Positions 44,688 through 52,857 of a stretch of 64,000 nt of DNA are shown one piece after another. The stretch is from Sulfuritalea sp. (GTDB lineage Bacteria; Pseudomonadota; Gammaproteobacteria; Burkholderiales; Rhodocyclaceae): contig JADJFK010000013.1 in assembly GCA_016708585.1 (NCBI GenBank), forward strand, positions 210,911 to 274,910, written 5' to 3'. How positions within the stretch are numbered: position 1 is the stretch's first letter; each line of letters starts with the position of its first letter. Made by a program: the position numbers and the translations under genes. The notes below the pieces were generated by a model that searched no databases, was not told the origin of the DNA, and was given only the letters and a program-made list of their open reading frames with translations.

Positions 44688-46229
44688 CTACTCGGCCAGA
44701 GCAAGGGCCGTGTCTTCGGGAAGCCCGACGCAGTGTTCGACCATCGCGTCGGTGCGATTCAGAAGGTCCTCGCTGATGCGGAAAACCTTGCGTGCGACCT
44801 GCGGAAACTCGTTCGGATCACGCACTTCCATTGCCGAGCGGAACAGCTTCCAGAGGTTGAAGGCCGATTCCAGGCGGGCGGTGAAGCCGGGTTCGTTGAG
44901 GGCCGATGCCTTGAGTTCGGCCAGCGTCGCCGAAAATTCCGCATTGGCATCGTCGAGCCGCGAACGGCAGTCCGCAACCTGGATTCCCATCTGGCGGAAC
45001 ATGAAGTGTTTCGCGGCACGCTGGGAAAGCATCCTGCCGCGGCCGGCCAAGTTTACCAGTTGTCCCTTGCGCGTACCCACGGTCGAGGCAAAGCCACGCG
45101 CCAGCCGGTCGGCCGCTTCCAGAACCTCCTCGTTGATGGCGAAGAGTTCTTGGGCGTCCCCGGGATTCGGCGGCACTTCGAGCAGTGCCCGGTAGCGTGG
45201 CCATAAGCGTGCGAGCTCGGCCCAGGCGGCATGGTTTTCCGTACCGGATGTCTGTACCTCGAGCTCCTTGAGGCGGCTGTCGAAATGCCTTATCGACTGC
45301 CGCAGGACCAGCCGCGACGGGCGGGCGAGCAGCCCCTGTTCCAGCATCAGCCAGGACTTCGCCATGCGCTGGGATAGCGCTCGTTGACGGCCCGCGCCGT
45401 TGATCCAGCTGCACTGTGACCAGGATTCCCGGCGGTGCCCGTGATGTCTTGTCTCGTTGGGGTCCCCCGTTGCCGCGCAAACGCGGTGCGCGCTCCCGAT
45501 GTCGATCAGGCGCGGATCCGGATTTGTCAGCAGGTGGCGCTCTATTTCGACGTTGCGAAGCACCACGCGGTTCTTGTTGACGAGGATAAGGCCGGCTTCG
45601 GTGAGGTCGCGCAGGTTGCGCGACAGGGTTTCCGGTTGCATGTCGAAGCGGGAGGCCAGCACTTTCTTGCTGGTTTCCAGCGTCACTGTGGTTTCGCCCG
45701 CGCCATTCCGATTGGGTCCGGCAAGCTCGAGCAGGTAGCCCAGCAGGCGCTGCCCCGGCGACCAGGAGTTTTGCGCGATGAGGTCGGCTTCGGTTTCGAG
45801 CTGGCGGCGAGCCAGCACCTCGATCACGCGGCGCGCGATGCCGGGTTCGTCGGCCATGACGCGGAACAGCGTGTCGCGACGGACCGCCAGCACGTGCGAG
45901 GCCTTCACGGCGAACGCGGATATCAGGTAGGGCCCGGGCACGAAGAGCTCGGCCTGGCCGAAGGCATGGCCGGGATCGACCAGTTCCAGCACGCGTTCGT
46001 TGCCGCGCCGGCATGACAGGGACAGTTTGACCTGCCCGGAGACCAGGACATGCAACTGGCCGACGGAGTCGCCGGCACGAAAGACTGCCTGGCCTTTCTG
46101 GTAGATGACGTTGCAGGTTCCTTGCGCAAGCACGTCAAGGGACCTTGGCGCGATATCGGCGAAAAGCGGCAGCTCGCCGAGGGTTTTCCTGAAATTTCGC
46201 GAGATCTGCGATGAAAGGTCGTCTTTCAT
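44688..46229 (-). CDS. Crp/Fnr-type regulator fused to two PilJ-type sensor modules
   Basis: A 513-residue protein. Residues about 20-135 are a cyclic-nucleotide-binding-like beta-roll. Residues about 160-225 are a Crp-type winged helix (TLETSKKVLASRFDMQPETLSRNLRDL). The C-terminal half holds two modules of the type found at the N-terminus of PilJ/NarX sensors, each beginning with a near-identical motif: INGAGRQRALSQR (277-289) and NLAGRGRMLSQR (393-404). The Fnr iron-sulfur cysteines are absent. No membrane helices, so it is cytoplasmic. Placement next to nirS suggests a nitrate/nitrite or NO-responsive regulator; ligand unproven. MKDDLSSQ at 46229 is the preferred start; a longer start would fall in the hairpin. 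Confidence 0.85.
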   Translation of the reverse strand: MKDDLSSQISRNFRKTLGELPLFADIAPRSLDVLAQGTCNVIYQKGQAVFRAGDSVGQLHVLVSGQVKLSLSCRRGNERVLELVDPGHAFGQAELFVPGPYLISAFAVKASHVLAVRRDTLFRVMADEPGIARRVIEVLARRQLETEADLIAQNSWSPGQRLLGYLLELAGPNRNGAGETTVTLETSKKVLASRFDMQPETLSRNLRDLTEAGLILVNKNRVVLRNVEIERHLLTNPDPRLIDIGSAHRVCAATGDPNETRHHGHRRESWSQCSWINGAGRQRALSQRMAKSWLMLEQGLLARPSRLVLRQSIRHFDSRLKELEVQTSGTENHAAWAELARLWPRYRALLEVPPNPGDAQELFAINEEVLEAADRLARGFASTVGTRKGQLVNLAGRGRMLSQRAAKHFMFRQMGIQVADCRSRLDDANAEFSATLAELKASALNEPGFTARLESAFNLWKLFRSAMEVRDPNEFPQVARKVFRISEDLLNRTDAMVEHCVGLPEDTALALAE

Positions 46230-46254
46230 GTTCCCTTGTGATGATCCGGCGCGA

Positions 46255-46289
46255 CGGTACCGATACCCCGCCATGGGGTATCGGTACCG
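46255..46289. promoter_or_regulatory. Perfect 15-bp inverted repeat between nirS and the regulator gene
   Basis: Arms CGGTACCGATACCCC and GGGGTATCGGTACCG flank the loop GCCAT. It lies 16 bp past the nirS stop and 26 bp before the regulator ATG. No T-tract follows, so it is more likely an mRNA-end stabiliser, processing site or operator than a classic terminator. Confidence 0.7.
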
Positions 46290-46305
46290 CCGGCACTCTA
46301 AACCA

Positions 46306-48048
46306 TCAATATACGTCGTGTTGCGTATTGTGCACGTTGAACTTGCCGGTGGGGGTAATCAATTTCGGATCCTTGATCACCGCCTTCAGCTTGCGCGTCT
46401 TGTCGTCGACCACCACCAGGGCCGAGATCTTGTCCTTGGCGCTCCACACCGAGAACCACACTTCGTCGCCGGCCTTGTTGTACTCGGGCTGGACGATGCG
46501 CTTGGCGCCGTCGTCCTTGATGCCGGCCCATTCACCGATCGGCAAGACCTCGAAGCCCTTCTCCAGGTTGTTGATGTCGAACACGGCGATCGACTGGCTA
46601 ACCGGCGCCTCGGGGTTGAGCGGGGTGTCGACCCAGAGGTTCTTCGACTTCGGATGGGTCTTGATGAACAGCGAGCCGCCGCCCTGGGCCTTGATGGTCT
46701 GCACCACCTTCCAGGCATTTTCCTTGTGTTTCTTCGGATCGGTACCGATCAGACTCACGGTCTCGTCGCCGAGGTGGCTGGTGGCCCAGACGGGACCGAA
46801 CTTCGGATGCACGAAGTTGGCGCCGCGACCGGGGTGCGGGATCTTGCCGACATCGATCAGCGCCGCCAGCTTGTCTTCCTTGGTGTCGACCACGCCGATC
46901 TTGTTCGAGGCGTTGGCGGCGACCATGAAGTAGCGACCGGTGGAATCGAAGCCGCCGTCATGCAGGAAGCGGGCAGCGTTGATGCTGGTGATCTTGAGGT
47001 TGTCGAGGTCCTTGTAATTGACCACCAGGATCTTGCCGGTTTCCTTGGCGTTGATGATGAACTCCGGGTGATAGTGCGAGCCGACGATGGCGGCGACGCG
47101 CGGTTCCGGATGGTATTCCTGGGTGTCGACGGTCATGCCGCGCGTCGATTCGATCTTCAGCGGCTTCAGCGTGTCGCCTTCCATGATCACAAACTGCGGC
47201 GGCCAGTAGGTGCCGGCGATCGCGTACTTGTCTTCATAGCCCTTGAACTTCGAGGTCTCCACCGAGCGCGCTTCGAGGCCGACCTTGATTTCGGCGACAT
47301 TGGTCGGCTCCGCCATCCAGAGATCGATCAGGTTGATGCGGGCATCGCGGCCGATGACGTAAAGGTAGCGACCGGACTTCGACATGCGCGAGATATGCAC
47401 CGCGTAGCCGGTCTTGAGGATCTTGACGATCTTCTTGCTCGCACCGTCGATCAGCGCGATCTCGCCCGCGTCACGCAGGGTGACGGAGAACAGGTTGTCG
47501 AGGTCGAGCTTGTTCATCTTCTTGGTCGGACGCTGGCTGGGCGGGATGGTGACCTTGAGCGAGGCCATCATCTCCTTCATGCCCCATTCCGGCGGCGTCG
47601 GCGGCTCCTGCTGGACATAGCGTGCCATCAGGTCGACCTGGGCGTCGGTCAGTTCGCCCGAGGTGCCCCAGTTCGGCATGCCGGCGGGGGAGCCGTACTT
47701 GATGAAAACCTTGAGGTATTCGGTGCCGGAGGCCAGGGTCTTGTCCGTAGTCAATGGCTTGCCGGTGGCGCCCTTGCGCAGCACGCCGTGGCAGCCGGCG
47801 CAGCGCTGGAAGTAGATTTCCTTGGCCTGGTCGAATTCGGCCTTGGTCATCGGCGGCGCCTTGGGGTTGACGTTCTGGTGCATTTCGACCTTGCCCAGGG
47901 GGGAATCACCTGCCTGATACTGCATTTCGGTTGCCGTCACGCCCGGCTTGGCACGTTCCTGTGCCAAGGCCATACTGAGGCTAAACGGCAGGGCCATCGC
48001 GAGTGCGATGCAGACCTGGCGCGATGGTAAGAGCTTGATTTGTTTCAC
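46306..48048 (-). CDS. nirS: Cytochrome cd1 nitrite reductase
   Basis: A 580-residue periplasmic enzyme reducing nitrite to nitric oxide in denitrification. A Sec signal (residues 1-29) is followed by a c-type haem domain with RCAGCH (haem ligands at 83-87) and an eight-bladed propeller that holds haem d1. The propeller histidines are seen in GSHYHPEFI and RFLHDGG. GTG start with AAGGAG five bases upstream. No other nir haem-d1 genes are in the window; the next gene in the same direction is the Crp/PilJ regulator. An FNR-type box lies 86 bp upstream. Confidence 0.97.
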   Translation of the reverse strand: MKQIKLLPSRQVCIALAMALPFSLSMALAQERAKPGVTATEMQYQAGDSPLGKVEMHQNVNPKAPPMTKAEFDQAKEIYFQRCAGCHGVLRKGATGKPLTTDKTLASGTEYLKVFIKYGSPAGMPNWGTSGELTDAQVDLMARYVQQEPPTPPEWGMKEMMASLKVTIPPSQRPTKKMNKLDLDNLFSVTLRDAGEIALIDGASKKIVKILKTGYAVHISRMSKSGRYLYVIGRDARINLIDLWMAEPTNVAEIKVGLEARSVETSKFKGYEDKYAIAGTYWPPQFVIMEGDTLKPLKIESTRGMTVDTQEYHPEPRVAAIVGSHYHPEFIINAKETGKILVVNYKDLDNLKITSINAARFLHDGGFDSTGRYFMVAANASNKIGVVDTKEDKLAALIDVGKIPHPGRGANFVHPKFGPVWATSHLGDETVSLIGTDPKKHKENAWKVVQTIKAQGGGSLFIKTHPKSKNLWVDTPLNPEAPVSQSIAVFDINNLEKGFEVLPIGEWAGIKDDGAKRIVQPEYNKAGDEVWFSVWSAKDKISALVVVDDKTRKLKAVIKDPKLITPTGKFNVHNTQHDVY

Positions 48049-48133
48049 GGTAACTCCTTATATATTATTGATATTTAAAAGAAAAATTGGTTTTGGCGAG
48101 GGCGAAAGATGCCCTGTATGTTTGGTAGAGTCG

Positions 48134-48147
48134 TTGACTCCCGTCAA
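48134..48147. promoter_or_regulatory. FNR/DNR-type box upstream of nirS
   Basis: TTGAC-TCCC-GTCAA is a perfect inverted repeat matching the Crp/Fnr-superfamily form TTGAC-N4-GTCAA. Its centre is 92 bp before the nirS start codon, allowing activation at about -41.5 with a leader of about 50 nt. The RND operon starts on the other side. Confidence 0.65.
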
Positions 48148-48238
48148 TTCCGGCGGGGTCGCCTCCAAGACGCGAGCTGGATTTGCACAAACTCATCATG
48201 GAACTTTGGAAATGGGTAACAGGCGCTTGAAATTTAGC

Positions 48239-48254
48239 GTATATAAGCATATAC
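48239..48254. promoter_or_regulatory. Operator-like palindrome before the RND operon
   Basis: GTATAT-AAGC-ATATAC is a perfect inverted repeat nine bases before the adaptor ATG at 48263, in an AT-rich island. Its form suits an ArsR-type repressor; no such gene is adjacent. Confidence 0.55.
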
Positions 48255-48262
48255 TGATAAAC

Positions 48263-49297
48263 ATGAACAGACCTGATCGTCTCCTCCGCAAGGGCTCTCT
48301 CCTCCTCTCCGCCCTTGCCTTCCTCGCCGGCTTAGCGCCGGCGAGTTTTTCTTTGGCGGCCGACGTTCCCGCCGGCGTCGTCGTCCAGGCGCGCGACGTC
48401 GATCTCGCCTTTCCGGTCGAGGCGACGGTCGAAGCCGTGCGCCAGGCGACGGTGGCGGCGCAGATCGCCGGCCGCGTGCTGGAGGTTCGGGCCGATGCCG
48501 GGCAGCGCGTGAAGCAGGGCGAACTCCTGATGCGCATCGACGTCCGCGAAGCCGCCGGTTCCGATGCCAGCGCCCGCGCCACGCTGGACCAGGCCGCTGC
48601 CGCCTATGAGCGCGCAAAAAATCTGCATGCGCAGAAGTTCATCAGCCAGGCCGCGCTTGACCAGGCCGCGGCGACGTTCAAGGCCGCACAAGGCGCCGTA
48701 GCCGCGTCGGGCGCCGGGGCGTCGCACGGCAACGTGACGGCGCCGATCGCCGGGGTCGTCGCCGAGCGCCATGTCGAGGCCGGGGAGATGTCCGCGCCCG
48801 GCAAGCCGCTGATCACGATCTTCGATCCGAAGAGTCTGCGCGTGATCGCCAGCCTGCCGCAGTACAAGTTGGCCGAGCTGAAGAAGTCCGCGCGCGCGCG
48901 CATCGAGTTTCCCGAGAGCGGGAAATGGATCGACGTGCAGCGCATCGAAATTCTGCCCACCGTCGATCCCCGCAGCCACACGGCGACGGCGCGCCTTTAC
49001 TTGCCGGAGAACGTCGAAGGCGTCGTGCCGGGCAGTTACGCCCGCGCGCATTTCACGATCGGGCAGGCGCAGAAGCTCACCGTACCCCCGGCCGCAGTCC
49101 TGCGCCGTGGCGAAGTTACCGCCGTCTATGTATTGGACGACAAGGGCGTCGCGCGGCTGCGCCAGGTGCGCCTGGGTGAGGCCGTCGCCGGCGGCGAGCT
49201 CGAGGTGCTGGCCGGCATCGGTTCCGGCGAGCGCGTCAGCCTGACACCGTTGAAGGCCGGCATCGAACTCAAGGCGGCTCCCGCCGCCGCGCAATAA
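48263..49297 (+). CDS. RND efflux periplasmic adaptor subunit
   Basis: A 344-residue membrane-fusion protein. A signal peptide (LLSALAFLAGLAPASFSLAA) is followed by the lipoyl-like half motifs (AQIAGRVLEVRADAGQRVKQGELL and VTAPIAGVVAERHVEAGEM) around an alpha-hairpin, then beta-barrel and membrane-proximal domains. It links the RND pump to an outer-membrane channel. The ATG at 48263 is preferred over the long upstream frame. Thirteen bases separate it from the pump gene; no TolC homologue is present. Confidence 0.9.
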   Translation: MNRPDRLLRKGSLLLSALAFLAGLAPASFSLAADVPAGVVVQARDVDLAFPVEATVEAVRQATVAAQIAGRVLEVRADAGQRVKQGELLMRIDVREAAGSDASARATLDQAAAAYERAKNLHAQKFISQAALDQAAATFKAAQGAVAASGAGASHGNVTAPIAGVVAERHVEAGEMSAPGKPLITIFDPKSLRVIASLPQYKLAELKKSARARIEFPESGKWIDVQRIEILPTVDPRSHTATARLYLPENVEGVVPGSYARAHFTIGQAQKLTVPPAAVLRRGEVTAVYVLDDKGVARLRQVRLGEAVAGGELEVLAGIGSGERVSLTPLKAGIELKAAPAAAQ

Positions 49298-49310
49298 AAC
49301 GGGGTCCCCC

Positions 49311-52300
49311 ATGGGCACGGGTTTGGGTATCTCCGGCCGCATCGCGGAGTACTTTCTCAGGAATTCCCTGACGCCCTTGATCGCCCTGATCGCGCTGCTG
49401 CTGGGCATCGGCGCGACGTTGATCACGCCGCGCGAGGAAGAGCCGCAGATCAACGTCACCATGGCCAATGTCTTCGTCCCCTTCCCCGGCGCCGCGGCGC
49501 GTGACGTCGAGGCCCTGGTGGCGCGGCCGGCCGAGCAGGTGCTGTCGCGCATCGCCGGCATCGAGCACGTGTATTCGGTATCGCGCCCCGGCATGGCGGT
49601 GATCACGGTGCAATACGAAGTCGGCGAGGACCCGATCCAGGCCCTGGTGAGGCTCTACGACACCATCAATTCGCACAAGGACTGGCTCTCGCCCAACCTC
49701 GGCGTGCTCGATCCGATCGTCAAGCCCAAGGGCATCGACGACGTGCCTATCGTCACCCTGACCTTCCACAGCGCCGATCCCATGAAGTCGGCTTTCGAGA
49801 TGCAGCAGGTGGCGCGCGCCGCCGAGATCGACTTGAAGCGCATCCCCGGTACACGCGACGTGGCCACCATCGGCGGCCCCGGCCACGTGATCCGCGTCAT
49901 CATGGATGCCGACCGCATGAATGCGCATGGCATCACGGCGCAGGACCTCAAGGCCGCGCTGCAGGTGTCGAATGCCTCGCAGCCTGCGGGCGCGCTGGTC
50001 AGCGGCAACCGCGAACTGCTGGTGCAGACCGGCACCTACATCGAATCCGCTGCCGACGTAAAGCGCCTGGTGGTCGGCGTCCATGAACGAAAGCCGGTGT
50101 ACCTGGCCGACGTGGCGCAGGTGATCGACGGCGCCGACCAGCCTTCGCGTTACGTCTGGCACGGCACCAAGCAAGGCGAGTCTCCTGCGGTGACGCTGTC
50201 GGTGTCGAAGAAACCAGGCGTCAATGCCGCCGACGTCGCAGAATCGGTGATCGCACGCGCCGAGGCCCTGCGCGGCACGGTGATCCCGGACGGTGTCGAG
50301 TTCACGGTGACGCGCAACTACGGTGCGACCGCCACCGACAAGGCGCAGAAGCTTATCGGCAAGCTGGTCTTCGCCACCGCCTTCGTCGTACTGCTCGTGC
50401 TGTTTGCGCTGGGCCGGCGCGAGGCGGTGATCGTCGGCGCGGCGGTGACGCTGACGCTGGCGGCGACGCTGTTCGCCTCCTGGGCGTATGGCTTCACGCT
50501 CAACCGCGTGTCGCTGTTCGCCCTGATTTTTTCCATCGGCATCCTGGTGGACGACGCGATCGTCGTCGTCGAGAACATCCATCGCTGGACGCTGCTGCAT
50601 CCGGACAAGCCGCTGTGGGAAATCATTCCGCCGGCCGTGGACGAAGTCGGCGGCCCGACGATACTCGCTACCTTCACGGTGATTGCCGCCCTGCTGCCGA
50701 TGGCCTTCGTCACCGGCCTGATGGGGCCCTACATGAGCCCGATCCCGATCAACGCCTCGATGGGCATGTTCATCTCGCTGGCCATCGCCTTCGTCATCAC
50801 GCCCTGGCTGGCCTTGAAGCTGATGAAGCCGGCCGCGCAGCATGTAAAAGGCGAAAAAGGGGCCAGGCTCGATTTTGATGAAGCGCAAAAATCGAACCAG
50901 GCCCCTTTTTCGGATCCCGGCGATGCGACGACCGAAAAGCTCGACCGTCTGTTCCGCCGCATCATGTCGCCGCTGCTCGACCCGCGCACCGGCCGCGCTG
51001 CGCGGCGCAAGCTGTGGATCGGTGTGCTGGTCGCGATCCTGGGGTCGGTCAGCCTCGGCTTCTTCAAGCTGGTGGTACTGAAGATGCTGCCCTTCGACAA
51101 CAAGAGCGAATTCCAGATCGTGCTCGACATGCCGGTCGGCACGCCGCTGGAAGAAACCGCGAAGGTGTTGCGCGAGATCTCCGCCGAGATCGCCCAGGTG
51201 CCCGAAGTCGCCGATTACCAGGCCTACGCCGGCACCGCAGCGCCGATCAACTTCAACGGACTGGTGCGCCAGTACTACCTGCGCAGCGCGCCGGAAATGG
51301 GCGACATCCAGGTCAACCTCGTGGACAAGAAGCATCGCGACCGCCAGAGCCACGAGATCGCCGTCTCGGTGCGCGACCGGGTCGTCGCCGTGGCGACGAA
51401 ACACGGCGGCAACGCCAAGGTAGTGGAAGTGCCGCCCGGCCCGCCGGTGATGTCGCCCATCGTGGCCGAGGTCTATGGTCCGGATTATGCGGGCCAGATC
51501 GCCGTGGCAAAGCAGGTGCGCGCGGCCTTCGAGGGCACGGCCGACATCATCAGCGTCGACGACACGGTGGACGAAGACGCGGAAAAGCTGGTGCTGCGCG
51601 TGAACCAGGCCAAGGCCGCGCTGCTCGGCGTGGCGCAGAAGGATGTGGTCGAAGTGGTGCGCATGGGGCTCTCCGGCGAGGACGTGACGCCGGTGCATGA
51701 CGGCGACGCCAAGTACGAAATCCCGGTGCGCATCGTGCTTCCGGCCGAACGCCAGAACAGCATCGACCAGCTGCTCAAGCTCAAGCTGCGCAGCCGGGAG
51801 GGCCAGCTGGTGCCGGTGTCGGAAGTGGTCGAGGTCAAGCGCCTGCTGCGCGAGAAGGTCATCTACCACAAGGACCTGCTGCCGGTGGTTTTCGTCACCG
51901 GCGACATGGGCGGCAAGCTCGATTCGCCGCTCTACGGCATGTTCGACATACGTTCGAAACTGGTCGATCTCAAGCTGTCGCAGGGCGGTACGCTGGGCGA
52001 GTACTTCATCAAGCAGCCCAGGGACCCCTACGCCCAGTACGCCATCAAGTGGGACGGCGAATGGCAGGTGACCTACGAGACCTTCCGCGACATGGGTGCG
52101 GCCTATGCCGTCGGCCTGATCCTGATCTACCTGCTGGTGGTGGCGCAGTTCAAGAGCTACCTCGTGCCGCTGATCATCATGGCGCCGATCCCGCTCACCA
52201 TCATCGGCGTCATGCCGGGCCACGCCCTGTTCGGCGCGCAATACACGGCGACTTCGATGATCGGCATGATCGCGCTGGCCGGCATCATCGTGCGCAATTC

Positions 52301-52574
52301 CATCCTGCTGGTGGACTTCATCAACGAGCAGGTCGCCGGCGGCATGGACTTCGCCGAGGCCGTGATCCAGGCCGCCGCGGTGCGCGCCAAGCCCATCGTG
52401 CTGACCGGGCTGGCGGCCATGCTCGGCGCGCTGTTCATCGTCGACGACCCTATCTTCGCCGGCCTCGCCTTGTCCCTGATCTTCGGCATCTTCGTTTCCA
52501 CCCTGCTGACGCTGGTGGTGATCCCGGTTCTGTATTACGCGGTGATGCAGGGCCGCATCGTCAAATTTCAATAA
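49311..52574 (+). CDS. RND efflux transporter permease with an in-frame palindromic insert
   Basis: A 1087-residue RND transporter with 12 helices and two large periplasmic loops (LDMPVGTPLEETAKVL and PVVFVTGDMGG in the second). TM4 carries SIGILVDDAIVVVENI with the proton-relay Asp pair. It belongs to a less-studied RND clade rather than AcrB proper. Residues about 515-534 (KGEKGARLDFDEAQKSNQAP) are encoded by a 59-bp near-perfect palindrome in the loop between the two halves. Substrate unknown; the downstream DUF2892 protein hints at sulfur or metal stress. Confidence 0.9.
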   Translation: MGTGLGISGRIAEYFLRNSLTPLIALIALLLGIGATLITPREEEPQINVTMANVFVPFPGAAARDVEALVARPAEQVLSRIAGIEHVYSVSRPGMAVITVQYEVGEDPIQALVRLYDTINSHKDWLSPNLGVLDPIVKPKGIDDVPIVTLTFHSADPMKSAFEMQQVARAAEIDLKRIPGTRDVATIGGPGHVIRVIMDADRMNAHGITAQDLKAALQVSNASQPAGALVSGNRELLVQTGTYIESAADVKRLVVGVHERKPVYLADVAQVIDGADQPSRYVWHGTKQGESPAVTLSVSKKPGVNAADVAESVIARAEALRGTVIPDGVEFTVTRNYGATATDKAQKLIGKLVFATAFVVLLVLFALGRREAVIVGAAVTLTLAATLFASWAYGFTLNRVSLFALIFSIGILVDDAIVVVENIHRWTLLHPDKPLWEIIPPAVDEVGGPTILATFTVIAALLPMAFVTGLMGPYMSPIPINASMGMFISLAIAFVITPWLALKLMKPAAQHVKGEKGARLDFDEAQKSNQAPFSDPGDATTEKLDRLFRRIMSPLLDPRTGRAARRKLWIGVLVAILGSVSLGFFKLVVLKMLPFDNKSEFQIVLDMPVGTPLEETAKVLREISAEIAQVPEVADYQAYAGTAAPINFNGLVRQYYLRSAPEMGDIQVNLVDKKHRDRQSHEIAVSVRDRVVAVATKHGGNAKVVEVPPGPPVMSPIVAEVYGPDYAGQIAVAKQVRAAFEGTADIISVDDTVDEDAEKLVLRVNQAKAALLGVAQKDVVEVVRMGLSGEDVTPVHDGDAKYEIPVRIVLPAERQNSIDQLLKLKLRSREGQLVPVSEVVEVKRLLREKVIYHKDLLPVVFVTGDMGGKLDSPLYGMFDIRSKLVDLKLSQGGTLGEYFIKQPRDPYAQYAIKWDGEWQVTYETFRDMGAAYAVGLILIYLLVVAQFKSYLVPLIIMAPIPLTIIGVMPGHALFGAQYTATSMIGMIALAGIIVRNSILLVDFINEQVAGGMDFAEAVIQAAAVRAKPIVLTGLAAMLGALFIVDDPIFAGLALSLIFGIFVSTLLTLVVIPVLYYAVMQGRIVKFQ
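50853..50911. repeat. In-frame palindromic element inside the RND gene
   Basis: Left arm 50853-50876 begins GAAAAAGGGGCC; the right arm 50887-50911 is its reverse complement with two mismatches, ending GGCCCCTTTTTC. The loop is about 10 nt. It keeps the frame open and adds a hydrophilic segment between the two halves of the pump. Confidence 0.85.
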
Positions 52575-52584
52575 GGAGCTTCAC

Positions 52585-52812
52585 ATGACCGTCAATCAGA
52601 TCGTACGCATCGTCGCCGGATTCTTCATCATGACTTCGCTGGTCCTCGCCCACTTCAGCGGCCAGGTGGACATGAGCAAGCTGTCCTGGCTGTGGTTCAC
52701 CGCCTTTGTCGGCGCCAACCTGTTCCAGAGCGGCTTCACCAGGTTCTGCCCGCTGGATTCGATCCTGAAGAAGCTGGGCGTGCCGGAATCGACCGGTAAT
52801 AGCTGCGCCTGA
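52585..52812 (+). CDS. DUF2892 small membrane protein (YgaP-tail-like)
   Basis: A 75-residue protein with two membrane helices (IVAGFFIMTSLVLAHF and LWFTAFVGANLFQSGF) followed by FCPLDSILKKLGV, the DUF2892 pattern also found at the C-terminus of the rhodanese YgaP. Good Shine-Dalgarno (AAGGAG). Last gene of the RND operon. Confidence 0.88.
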   Translation: MTVNQIVRIVAGFFIMTSLVLAHFSGQVDMSKLSWLWFTAFVGANLFQSGFTRFCPLDSILKKLGVPESTGNSCA

Positions 52813-52822
52813 TTACGTATTC

Positions 52823-52846
52823 GCCGTATCGCCGGCGCCGACTTTT
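52823..52846 (-). repeat. Dispersed 24-bp motif, copy 9 (between DUF2892 and trpC)
   Basis: The reverse strand reads AAAAGTCGGCGC, CGGCGAT, ACGGC, a perfect core, lying between two convergent genes. Confidence 0.75.
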
Positions 52847-52857
52847 CGCTCGGTGAT

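Noticed and set aside
47947..47968. Sigma-54-like TGGCAC element with inverted repeat CTTGGCAC / GTGCCAAG in nirS
   Set aside because: It lies within the nirS signal-peptide coding region; the downstream element does not match TTGC well, and no gene starts nearby on that strand.
46105..48030. 641-codon plus-strand frame opposite nirS
   Set aside because: Antisense shadow; the minus strand encodes a full NirS with haem motifs.
49269..52571. 1100-codon open frame on the minus strand opposite the RND gene
   Set aside because: A high-GC shadow frame. The plus-strand frame has clear RND motifs; the antisense translation is low-complexity, rich in His, Arg and Asp.
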